From assembly GCA_905250125.1 (NCBI GenBank), contig CAJNOL010000204.1, positions 1 through 64,000 of the forward strand: DNA of 64,000 nucleotides. Direction: 5' to 3'. The notes below the pieces were generated by a model. The model had not been told where the DNA came from. It saw only the letters and a program-made list of their open reading frames with translations, and made no database searches. Origin of the DNA: Rotaria sordida. Its lineage: Eukaryota; Rotifera; Eurotatoria; Philodinida; Philodinidae. Positions within the stretch are counted from its first letter, which is position 1; each line of letters starts with the position of its first letter. The translations under genes and the position numbers were made by a program. Positions 43,801 to 55,900 of this stretch are shown here, in pieces.

Positions 43801-45571
43801 GATAGCTATCCAGCTCGAGTTTTCGCCGTTAGAAAGGGCATGAGTAGGAGTACAAGTCCATCTGAGAATCAAAATACTTGAAAAGTTTTCTAGGAGTTTC
43901 AGGGATTTTTTGAAAAATCGCTGTGTGATTCATTTGATTACCTGTATGTTCAAGTGAAATTGAAAATCCAATATCTCGAGAAAGGAACATCCTTTTTGAC
44001 TAAAACTTTTAGGATATTTTATGAGCCATTAGACCTATCGATGGGCAAATTTTCAGGTCGAAATTCTATAATTTCGTTGTCCACTAAATACCTAGGAAAG
44101 AATCGAAAATCCAGTAAAAATAGTCAATGGTTTTTAAGGAAAGGTTGAAAACGTCTAAAAATTTCGAAGTTTATAAAGTAGATATTGGACTTCAATATGG
44201 CTAAATCGGAATTGAAAATACCAACTAATCAAGCAAATCAAACAGTGATTTTTCAAAAAATTCCTGGATCCCTCTAGAAAACTTTTCAAGTATTTTGATT
44301 CTCAGATAGGCTTGTAACCTTACTCATGCTCTTTCTAACGGCGAAAAACTTCAGCTCGATAGCTATTAGCATTTCCAAGTTATCCACCAAACAACCGAGT
44401 TCATTCTTTTTTGAAGTGAATAATAGTTATAAATGTGAAGCTCGATTACATGTTATAATAAAACTCTAAACGAATTCTGTTCAAGAAGACTTTCTTTTCG
44501 ATTGCCATGTCTTTTTTTTTTATATATGATCTAACAATGAAAGGTCGTGTACTGTAAATTAAGAAGATTGGTTATATACGGATCAAATGAACGTTCTCAC
44601 TGGCAAACTAATTAATTAAAGATAAGAACTACTCATAGCGTATACGGACTGAGATATTCAAATTTCAAGGTATTTAGAGTCTATGTCATATGGTCACACT
44701 TCAAAATTTTTAGTAATATTGATTTTTCGTTTTTCGTTATGGTTGAATAGAGCTTGGTGAATAGCATAAGAGAAAAAAAATAATATCACACATAATCAAA
44801 AGTAATTTTATGAAAAAATCCAAGATACTATTATTGTTAAATATATGAGTAATAGACATCAAAATTCTGTCTGTTTGCAAAATTGCTTTTCAATATGCGT
44901 GATATTATTTTTTTTTCTTTTATGTTACTCACTGAGCTGTACACAACCATGATGAAACAAGTAAAATCAATGTTGCTGAAAATTGTAAAGTGTGATCACA
45001 TGATATAGACTGTGAATACCTTGAAATTCGAATATCTTAGTCTATGCACACTATGGATAGTTCTTATTTTCAAATAAATTAGTTTGGCAGTGAGAGCGTT
45101 CATTTGACTCGTATATGATCAATCTTGTTAACTTATAATACACATCCTATATTTTTAGAAGATGTCTTGTCTTCTATTCGGAAAATTTTTTCTACTTTTG
45201 AAATATTTAAATTCAGAGAAGTCTATTATTTGATACTAAGCAAACTTTTTCAGCTTCTTCTACATACATATTGAAGCTGTCTTTTTATCAATGAATAATC
45301 GATATGTCGTTAATGGATCTATTTATCATATGATAAGAGCTAATATATACATAAGAGATTATCAAGTCGAACTGCTTTCTCAATATGATTAATCTATTTG
45401 TTACTTTTTCTTTTTTTTACATTTTAGTCATTGACATCATTTGAACCAAATGGTGAAGAACTACGTCTTTCTGAGCTAGAACAAAAGGATAAAGTATTAC
45501 TTTTATCAACACCACCAGACACATTTCGTGGTTTTTCTTATATTAACCCTAATGTTACTACAAGTTTCTAA
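37872..45571 (+). CDS. Novel-type protein kinase C (delta/theta-like)
   Basis: Diacylglycerol-responsive, calcium-independent Ser/Thr kinase by family. 13 exons: 37872-37923, 37980-38123, 38206-38387, 38441-38489, 38556-38712, 38773-38878, 38935-39046, 39119-39219, 39293-39496, 41771-42091, 42158-42573, 42638-42698, 45428-45571; 682 codons, close to PKC-delta. Order: C2-like domain (about 23-125), C1A (about 174-223, canonical spacing with WGFSYQG), C1B (about 238-288), hinge, kinase (about 356-625), C-tail. Seen: glycine loop GQGMNGSV, Lys in YAMKVL, Glu in LERDIL, YRDLKPEN, GDFGLCKK, FCGTPEY, DWWSLG, turn-motif-like STPP, hydrophobic motif FRGFSYIN. Oddities: C1B is two residues short between its zinc ligands and lacks the QG pair, and the APE motif reads AYE. 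A C2-like domain at the N-terminus and no PB1 domain rule out atypical PKC; delta versus theta cannot be decided by eye. Two introns of 2-3 kb carry foldback elements. Confidence 0.94.
39860..40080. repeat. Dispersed repeat, copy 2 (inverted relative to 16030-16230)
   Basis: The reverse complement matches the pecanex-intron copy over about 200 bp with scattered substitutions. It lies in PKC intron 9. Confidence 0.8.
43270..43650. repeat. Foldback element (family A), partial copy in PKC intron 12
   Basis: Shares GAACTCTATGCATAAAGTAG, CAATGACGTATAAAAAACTTC and the CTCGTGAGGAAAACATTCTT / GGCTGAAATTTTC core with family A copies in pecanex introns. The inner arms pair (CTCGCAAATAGGTCTA at about 43421 and its complement near 43573). 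The right outer end looks truncated. Confidence 0.75.
43735..44437. repeat. Long foldback element in PKC intron 12
   Basis: Arms of over 200 bp pair. GAGAATCAAAATACTTGAAA near 43863 matches the complement near 44285, and GAATGGACTCAATTGTTTGT matches the complement near 44385. The centre (about 43960-44060) holds a family-A-like core (ATATCTCGAGAAAGGAACAT). Confidence 0.85.
44564..45126. repeat. Foldback element in PKC intron 12, third in series
   Basis: The ends AAGATTGGTTATATACGGAT and the complement of GTATATGATCAATCTT are inverted. Pairing continues inward through GAACGTTCTCACTGGCAAAC and its near-complement at about 45087-45107, to a poly-A/poly-T stem at about 44773 and 44910. Confidence 0.85.
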
Positions 45572-48500
45572 AGCTAAAAAAAAATCTCGTTTTTTTCCTA
45601 TAAATTTTGTTATTTCTGTTTTGGTTTTTTTAAAATTTTCTACATCGACCGGTGAACAAAATAACGAACATTGTTTTTTTAATATTACAGATAGTTGTGT
45701 ACTAAACATTATGAATTAACTTTGCATTGTTTTTTCTTTCTTTTCTATAATTACTAAGAATTTCAATTTATTAGAAATAGTTCATATACTTATTGTTCAT
45801 TAACTTAACTATTTTATATAACTGTTGAAATTGATGAATCTTTCTAGATAAATTGTGTTTTTTGCTTTGCTTTTTATTTTCTCGGCGATGCTTCATCTAT
45901 GTTTTTTTTCAAATAATCTATGAATGTGACAAATCACAAATTGCAATCAATCTTCCATAAACAATCTAATTGTTGATTTTTGGGCTTTAGTTTTTTTGAC
46001 AAAAACGAAAATCTTTCATTATCACTCGAAGAGAAAACAAGCTCTCTATAATCCGTCTCAGTGAATTTCGCTAAGAATAAGTCTCTCAAATATGAGTATC
46101 TCCTAATGGATGCTTATTTCTGGTTCCATAATTAATAGCAACCTCCCTACTGTGAGCAGCACATGTTCTATGACTCACGTATAAGACGAGAAAAAAAAAC
46201 GATGTTATGTATTATTGCGTTGTAATAAAAAATCATGGGATACGTATAAAAAAAGAGATGCACTTAACCGTACATATTAAAAAAAGAAGATAGAAAAGAC
46301 AATATTAGACCATAATAATAGTGCCTGATGCAACATCTCATCGTTCTTGTATTAACAGTTAGTAACACAACTAATGTCAACACATACAGATTTATCTCTG
46401 ATAAAAAATTGAATTAATATATTGTTAGAAAGAAAGAAAAAGATCGCTTTGTGCAGTCGAAAAATGATTGCAACTGAATACTTATAGGTTGAAAAAAAAA
46501 AGAGAAACTAAAAAGCTCCCAATAATGAGCATCTCCATAAAGTGAGCAATTTTTGGCCAGTCTCAATAGTATCCACATTAGAGAAGCTTTATTGTAGTTG
46601 GTAGAAAAGCAAACAACTTACTACGATGAATGCCTAATTATTTAAACATTATCCTTACCCTGTATTGAGATTTTTGTTTTAGTAATCCCTAATAACAGAT
46701 TTATTATATACGAAACATAATTCCAAACTTTAATTTCTTAATTATTTTTATTCTTTTTGTAAATTTACAAAATCCTAGATCGCGTTTATGGCAATTTAAG
46801 ATTTGTCACTTAATAGTTAATAAATAATAAGATATTCTTAGGTAAACTGTTTTGTTTTTTTCTTTATAGAATAAATATGTACTATAAATATACAATATTT
46901 GTTTTCTTTTTTCGCTTTGGTATAAATTACTATTGTTTTTGTTTATCTAGGCTTTTGCTTTTTGTTTTTTGGCTAAATTTTAATGCTATTTCAAATGTGA
47001 TAATTGATAATAATAATAAAATACAAACAGAAAATTTTATTTGGAATATATATTCAATTATCATTTGAAATTAAATTGAATTTCTTGCGAATAAGAATCT
47101 TGTATGGGAACAAATTTTCGAGTCCGTTGTCGATCTGATTCGAACTCAAAAAATTGCTTGGTTGATTTATGCTAAATTAGTTATTTTCTTTGAATATAAT
47201 GGGTACCTCATAATTCAATGTTCACTTGTATTTTCTATCTTTATAGGATTTAACAATTATTTAAAATTTTGGTTTTAATCTCATTGAATAGAAAATTTAA
47301 TCTTCTGAGAAATTTTCTTTCTAATAAATTTTTCATCTCAGAGTAAATTTAACAAAGTGAATAACTACTAAATCACATGAATCCAAAAGTTAAAACAATG
47401 AAAAAATTATAGAGAATTTTCAAGAATGAATTCGTTAGAATTTAAAACATGCTAAAATATTCAACACTTATTAATGTAACTAGAGGTATAAGCCGATCGA
47501 CTGCCATCGCCAAGAACCACACAATTTCTAAGATATCTTAGTTGCTAATGCGCTGGCAGTCCACACGCGCTGCTGCCATTGCATCATAAAAAGACATATT
47601 AGATTTTTGAAAGTTTTCAGAGATGATCGTTTCTATTTTCTTATCATTACGTTCTCTAATATTATTTTACCCTTTTTTTTCGTTACAGAATTTTACGGAG
47701 CTAAGAACACTTTTTGAATAAGCATCAAAAACTTTCAGCCATCGCTGCTGATTGACTTATACTTTTAGATGTAATTTTTAGAGTTTTCAAAAAAATAATT
47801 GAGAAGTAAAATTTTGAATTGAAAAATGTCATAATGTAGAAAAAAAGAACTTTATTCGGACTGATCCAGATCGCTATTTTAAAATTGATATAAAACAACC
47901 TAAATATTTCAGCTGTTCAAATGAACATCCATACGATTTTGCACAGAATTAAATTCTATATCCGATCATACAAGATCCAATATTTTATAGTAGAAATTTG
48001 ACTTATGTAAACATTATATTTCATAATGTATCCAAAAATACGGTAAGATGTTTGGTTAAAACTTTTATTTTCCCGAACGAAAGTATTAGGAACCATGATG
48101 AGATTGTGAACATATAGAATAAAAAATTTTATCTTTTGATGTATAATACTTCACGTTTAGTATTACCTTTGATGAACACAAATTCACACAAACAGGTTTT
48201 TTTATCTCTAGAAAAACAAGAATTCATATGTTAGCAATTTGCTAGGTGTTAATCTCTTAAAGTTCACGCTACCATGAAAAAGAATCGATAGTTTTGTAGA
48301 CAATTAAATTCTCTATGTAGTGAGATCAAAACAAAAACTTAAAACAAGTGTCTAATCCCTCGAAAATTAAAAATAAAAGTACACTACTTATTGTAGGTCA
48401 TCGGTTACTTATTCGATAAAAATTTTAAATTCAAAATTTTAAAAAAAATACAAAATATACATCAAGACAATTTCGCTAATTCTAAAATGATTCTTGAATT

Positions 48501-50150
48501 TATTATTCTTATATAAAGTATCAGCGAACCTTTCAAAACTTAGATAAATTCGTCAATTAATTCAAACAAATCGTGCGAGTGAAGCCTGTTTGCAAAATTC
48601 TATTATAAATTTTAAAGAAAAAATCAACGAATATTTACTTAAGGTTTATTTACATAAGTATGGTAGCATATTCGAGTGGTCTACGACACTTCTACGAAAG
48701 GATACAATTAAGAAATATCAATTAACTACAATATAAGAAGAATTAAAGTTTTTCGAAAATTAAAGAAATATAGATCACGCTATTCTTGATCATTACTATT
48801 CGGATTTCGTCATTGTCACTTTTTTTTTGTTGAATAAGAATATTTTCTATCGTTTCTATTTTTATTTTCTTTTTCCTAACGATTCTCTAACATGAAATTC
48901 TTTATTTTTAGTATATAAGTCAAATAAGAACAAACAATATCATCTGGTATCGATAATTTAGTTTTATTTTTGTCCGTTGCCTATATTCGGCTACATTCGT
49001 CACATATGTAAGGACACTTCTAATCATTATAAGAATGTTTTTTTATCGTAGTTTATGTTCTTGCTTTCTATACGCATAAATACTTAGAAACGCTCTTGCT
49101 AATTTATTACTATGATGTAGTTTCCGATTCTTCTATCAGCAAATGTCATGTTGGATCGGAGAAAAGCACGGCTATTCAACTAGCTAGTAATCAGACGATT
49201 GCCATCATCAATAATAATATCCAAGAGAATAAATGAATATAAACATGTATGCACATATCGATCTTGTCATAAGGTCTAATGAACGAATAAGAAATAAATT
49301 GGTATACGAACATTATTCCCCACATATAAGAAACATGTGCATTCCAGATGAATCATAACAATGATGTCCTGCATTTATTTGCCTTTCTCTGAGCTTGCGG
49401 CTCTTTTTATATTTTATTTTTCTTTTTTTGTTCTTCTTATTCTTTCTTCTCTGCTGACCGACCACTTCGATGATAGTGTAATCCATATGTACTTGTCGCC
49501 ATAATTTAGTTTCGATGCTCTTTATATTGAAAAAAATATAAGAGAATAAGAAGAAGAAGAAAAGAACGTTTATGTTCGTTCACTATCACCCAACAACGGA
49601 TTTAATAATTCTACTCTTTCTTTCTGTCTCTCTCACTTTCAGATAGAGTGATATTTTTGTAAAACAAAACATAGCCGCAACGACAGAAAAGAAAAAGAAA
49701 GAAAGAAGCCACACTGACACATACACACACGCACGCCTGCTTCTATTTTTTTTTGTTGCTTGACTTCTCTAGTTTTTTTATTTATTATTTCTCTCTCTTT
49801 CTCTCCCGCTTTTTTTTCTTGTTGCAGAAAATACAAACCAGACTATCGTTGTCAGTGGCGTTGGCATGTAAAAAAAGAGCTCTTTCTCTTTGTTCTTCTT
49901 CTTTTCTTTGCTTCTTTTTTTTCTTCGTCTCTCTCTCTCTCTCTCTTCGACTGTTCGTTTACTGCTCGAGTCGACAACAACAACAACAACACACACGCAC
50001 ACACACATATATAGAATGAAGGCGCAATGCGCAAACCAAAGAACATAATGGAACAACAACATCCATAACCAGAAAGAAACAACAACAGACTTGTTGAGTT
50101 TTCACTTTAGAAATTGTTATTATTAACGCGCCTTCGTTTAACTCAATACT
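45572..50150. other. PKC 3' flank and brat upstream region
   Basis: A possible polyadenylation signal AATAAA is at 46224-46229. A weak, partly symmetric segment at about 47475-47770 contains GC-richer words (CTGCCATCGCC, GCAGTCCACACGCGCTGCTG). Nothing coding is supported on either strand. The last 550 bases become pyrimidine-rich and presumably hold the brat promoter and 5' UTR. Confidence 0.45.
49926..50014. repeat. CT tract and CAA/CA microsatellite just upstream of brat exon 1
   Basis: A CT run at about 49926-49947 is followed by CAA repeats and a CA run at about 49976-50008, then TATATA. It begins about 225 bases before the ATG at 50151, so it lies in the promoter or 5' UTR. Confidence 0.85.
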
Positions 50151-51994
50151 ATGTTACCATCAACATTGAAAACCATTTTTGTCGACGGTGATCTCGACGA
50201 TTCATCAATTTTACTTGATGTACAACATCCCTATCGTGACAAGGATCTTCTTTTAACAAATCACTTTGATGATGCTGATGACGATGTTCGTGATCAGGTA
50301 AGATAAGCAAAAAAAAAAAAATACATTATGACTAACTTATCTGTCTATATAGCCTTTCCTTTCTTTTTTTTCGTAACCTTTTTTGTTTTTATTTTTGTCA
50401 ACAAGTACCTGTTGTTATGCTCGCATATGTTATGTAAAGCTCTCAACAAATGTTATCCACATAAGCGCACATTATTTTTATGTTCGTGGGATGTCGTAGG
50501 CATGTTATCATATCTCAACAAATAATGTTGCTGTGAGACGTATTTCGCCTTCGAATTTATTTCATATGAAGATATAAGTTGATATTTTTTTTTCTTCATA
50601 GGCGTAGTTAAAAGACAGATGAAAGATAAAACTCGACTACAATCATTTGATAAAGATGCAACAAGATCGAAATGAATATGTGCTTGTTAGCATGCTTTTT
50701 GACTCAGATTAAAAGAAGAAGACTGAAAAACTTCAATTGAATATTATTATTACTTTTTTTTGTCAAGAAAAAAAAGACATGAAGGATTTCCTATAGGACA
50801 TATAAAAAAAATTCCTCATATTCTATGTCGTGTAAAAAATAAATAAAAATTATTAGCTTGTTACTAAGAGACTATATTCTGATTTTATTTGTTTTTCTTT
50901 TCCTACCAACTTTATCCTATTTATTTCTATAAGAGAAAAAAAACCTCAACCAATTCGAGTATATATAATGTGAAACCATTTCTTCGTATGTTCTATATCT
51001 GTCATGATGTCCTCAAGCTATGAATAAGCGTGCATCTTTATCATCATCTTTCATCTAAATGATGTTCTTTATTTAGTTCATAAAAAATATATACGGCTTT
51101 TATCTCTGGAATAGATTAAATTTTGACCGCAAGAATAATCTTAGTATTTTCATTCTATCTATATAAATCTATTAATTTTGTCAAAAGAACTTTCAAGACA
51201 TAGAAAAACGTATTTTTACTATTTATTACTCTTACACCTTTTCATCTGACAGATACATTTTGTATTTGATAACATGCAAGTGTGAACTGCTATATATGAG
51301 TTGTCAATTACAACAAAAAAAAATTAATTTCGTTTTCGTTCACGTATTCTTAGTTACAATTATACTTTATTGTTATTATTTGAGTTGTTTCGTGTTCGAT
51401 CAATACGTATGTATGTACTAGTTACATATAATCATAACCTTGAAAGTGAAAATGTCATTCATTCACGCCTTTCTTTTTTCTCCTTTTTTTTTTTTTCATT
51501 ACTCCGAACAAGTGTATGTGATCGATTAGCTGGATTTAAGTTACCGTTTTTGACACAATAGAGTGAATAATTAGAATAATAATAAAAGACAGAAATAGCG
51601 GAAAAAGCCAATAAGTAACAATGGTAATACAATCGTTTTCAAAAAAAATAACATAAGAAAAATTTACATTTTGTTTTAATTATAAAGATATGAATAATGA
51701 TTTCTTCTATGTTTATATTAATATTATCAAAACATCTGCATATGTATATACGTTCAATTTGTAATGTACAGATGTGCATGAGTTTTTTTTTCTTATACAT
51801 ATCGTCATTAAAAAAAAATGTATTCGAAAGGAAATCATTAGTTGTTGCTTTTGGGAGGACAAAAGAACAGAACTTTAAAATTAGATACAATCAAATAGGT
51901 TCACCCGCGTCTCATGACAATCATCAACGTTGACATACTCATATTCTTTTGGCCATGTATATGTATATCTATATGTATATAAATGGGGGAGAGA

Positions 51995-52030
<36 letters not shown>

Positions 52031-52931
52031 AAAGAAAAAAGAAAAAAAAAGAAGGGAGACACCTTGACGATCTGTTCTTCTCACAGTACATACAGAATAC
52101 GCTATTGACGAGAAGAAAAAGAGAAGAAGAAGAAAAAAAAAAGCAGAGAGAAAGACGAGGTAACTTTGACAAATCATTACCCAGTCAGCCGCTTTGCTCA
52201 TGATGGCAGAGAAGAAATTGGTTTGTCACTATTAACAGACGGATAATCGCATCAATAATAACAATGTTCGATTTTGATAATGATTTATGGGTAAGCAATA
52301 TTGACAGATGAAAAGAACAAAGAAAACTAAAGGCTGTAATTGTTAAAATAAAATTTAATAAAAAAAAAAAAAAAAAAAAAAAAAAGAATAAAGTTGCAAT
52401 TTTATGCGCCATATGTTGACATTAAAATAGATAAATTTCTTTTTATGATCTCATTTTTATCATTTTCTAAAGTAAAGGTTACACTTTAGAACTAACAGTT
52501 ATCAAAAAAAAAATAAAATAAAAGAAGAATCATTTTCTTCTAGTAGTGAATGATTACGTGACTTTTCGATAAACGAAAAAAGAAAAAAAATACAAAATAA
52601 AAGCACCAGGAGAGGCAATGGTAACCAGCCACCTGTGTATATATACATAAATATATATGTATATAAATGATGACCTTTAACCTAGAATAATTGAGTACCC
52701 TTGTTCTCTTGCCGTCCTATTTAATTGAAAAAAAAGTACATCTATAATTTTTAATATTTTGTAAATTTTTATTTAGAATTCACCATTCTTTGGTTTATTT
52801 CCTCCAACATCGGATACATCATCAAATACACTTCTTTCGGCATGTGTTAGTCATGATAGTTCAGGTTCAAGTTCAAATGGTTCATCAGCTGCATTTTCAT
52901 TTACGGATTCAGCATATGCATCATCACAATC

Positions 52932-52962
<31 letters not shown>

Positions 52963-55900
52963 CAATCCCAAAATTCGAATAATACAACCAGTCAATCAAT
53001 TTCAATTATGCGTAATCTTCAATCACAACAACAACAACAACATCCTACACAACAAAAGCAACATATAAAACCAGTGACATCGACACATCTATCGTTACTT
53101 CCTGGTTTACCAACATCATCACCAAGTTCAAGTTTATCAAGTGTTCATTCAACAACAGATAATCTATGTTGTCCATCATCATCAGCTTTTTATACTAAAC
53201 AACAACAACCACATCAAGAATATCATTATAATTATTGGAATTGTCCTGGATGTCAAGAAGCATATAAACAAAATCGTCCGCAAGTTCTTCAATGTTTTCA
53301 TTCATTATGTGAAATATGTATAGAAAAATTATCTGATAAAGAAAATCGAAATATTTCTTGTCCATTATGTGGTTTAACAACAATGCTTATAGATATTTTA
53401 CCTGATTATACAATACAAAATAATCATTTAAATATATCAAATGATTATATGTTACCATTAGGAGAAAATTCTACACAATATTGTACGGCATGTAAAAGTT
53501 CAGAATCAATGGCTGTAGCTAAATGCTTTCAATGTTCGAGCTTCCTATGTCATCAATGTGTATGTGCACATCAAATAATGAATTGTTTTGAAGGTCATCG
53601 TGTAAGTTAAAAAATAATAAATATTTTCTTTTAAAATCTCTTTCTTTTTCTTTTTCTTTTTCTATTATACATTCTATTTGATTGATTTTTTTTTCTTGTT
53701 CTATTCTTTTCATCATTTCCATTGATGTTCTTTACCAAATAGACATGCATATAAATAATCTAATAATAATTATTGACTATGCATTTCCATAATTCTGTTA
53801 GAATTTTTTTTCCTCGCTTATTCTCCTTATCTTTCCGATATGCTTAGTTTTTTTTTTAAGATGCATCCAACCACTTTTATGTTGTATTTCTTTTCCGGTT
53901 GGATCCTATTTCTCTATGATAGAATTCAGACGCTCAAATTCCTCACTGTCTTTTTTTTTTCTTACTCGTTATCTATCGTGTGCGATGGCTTGTACGTTTC
54001 AATAATTGTAGCTGATCGTATAAAGAAAACAAAGGCCAAGGATATTCTTTATAGTCGACAAGAAAAAGAAAAAAGCCATTCAGTTTCAGGAGAAATTATT
54101 ATCAATGTTAGATTGATCGCACATATACACATAAAAAGATAGAAAAACTGACTACTCTAACTTCATCATTTTCTTTATCGATCAAGGATAACTCTAATAT
54201 CGATTTAACTGAATGATGAAGAAAACTATCTAGAGACAAAAATAATATATATATATTTAAGAAGCCTTTTCCCAAGGATCTGAAGACGTGTAAAGAAAGA
54301 AAAATTGAATTCCAACAAAAAAAGAAATGGAGAACGCGAAAGTGAATGACAAGAGTGTGCGAGCAAGCAGAACACAAAGCTTTTACTAACTGAACTGAAC
54401 TTCTCTCATTTTTTTTCTGTTCTTCGAGCAACTCAATTTACAAAAAAAAACTGATGATGATTTGTTCTTTTTCTGTATTCGTATTCAGTTCTGAGAATTT
54501 ATAGAAGGCGATAAAAAAAAAATCTCTTTCTCTTTTTGGGCTTAGTAGATGATTATCAAAAAACATTTCTAATAATCAAAAAAGAAAAGAAAAAAGAAAA
54601 GAGAATGTACACAATTATTAATAATGATTATCTTTCAAATACAAATATAGTTAATGTGAGCTATTTAATAATATTCAATAAGGAAAAAAAATAATTTCTA
54701 ATTAATTAATTTTCTATTTTAGGTTGTTCACATTAAAGAACTTGATTCTAATGGTAATGATCTTCGATTAATCTTTTGTCCAATACATAAAAATGAAACA
54801 TTAAAATATTTTTGTACTACTTGCAATATACCAAGTAGAAAATGAATTTAGCTTTTGTTTTTTTTTTTTAATTATTATATTTTATAGTTTGTACAACATG
54901 TACAACAACTGATCATGGACGTGTTGGACATGAATTTATTTCATTAAATGATGCTGGTAAATATATATATATGTAAATAGATTTTTTTTCTAATATTTTA
55001 ATTCCAAAACTTAAAAGGATCACATCAAGTAGCAAAATTACAACATATTGTTGAAAATACTCGTCAACGTTTAATTGATTTAAAACATTCACAAAAACTA
55101 ATTGATCGATCATATAGTTTATTACAAGTAAAATAAATTTTCTATATAAAAAGTTTAATAACAACTTTTTTTTCTATAATGTTAAGCACCCAGCTTAAAT
55201 CTAGATAGTAATTTTGATTGTCGATAAAGTTTAGATGAACTATGATGGCAAAGTTTCTCAAAAAATCGGACATGGTAGCTTTCGGGTCCAAGAAGACTTC
55301 TTATCGGAGTCAGAATTTGGAGTTAGGAGGGACTCGGCCCTATTCTGGCGAGATTTTCGGGAAAAAAAATGCATGTTTCAAAAATCTCGCTTGGGAGTCT
55401 CAAAGATCCTTAAAGGGGAGATGAATCCCTCTAGCTCCGCGACTGAAAGCTATTTTCAAGAGTACAAAATGAAGGATAATCACATTTTCTACGACCTTCC
55501 CTTAAAAAGTTAAAAGTGTCACAAAAAATGGAATTTCTCAAAAAAAATCTGTGATACTTGTAATATTTTAAGGGAAGGTCGTAGAAAATGCGGTTACCCC
55601 TCGTTTTGTACTCTTGAAAATGGTTTTCAGTCGCGGAGTTAGAGAAAACTCAGTCTCCTCTAAGGACTTTTGAATCCTTTCATAATCACAAATCCTGGCT
55701 TCACCACTGATAGCATTGTTAGAAAATAGCGTTTGGTATCTGAAAGCCTATTAATATTACTTTCTGGGTTTGAGCTAGGTGCTTAACATTATAGACAAAA
55801 AGAAACATTGTTGTTAAACTTTTTTCTGTCTCCTTGTATTATGAAAATAAATCATTGTATTTTTTTTTGTTTTTTGTTTTCATTAGACTCAATATAATAA

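Noticed and set aside
47475-47770. Possible foldback in the PKC-brat gap
   Set aside because: Only short partial complementarity (around CCATCGCC / GCGATGG); too weak to call an element.
49753-50085. Several hydrophobic frames on both strands upstream of brat
   Set aside because: They are products of CT/CA simple repeats; no start context or domain, and they lie in the presumed promoter or 5' UTR.
52790-53068. Poly-histidine frame ([10 protein letters not shown])
   Set aside because: It is the shifted frame of the brat Ser/Pro/Gln-rich exon, whose correct frame continues into the RING and B-box.
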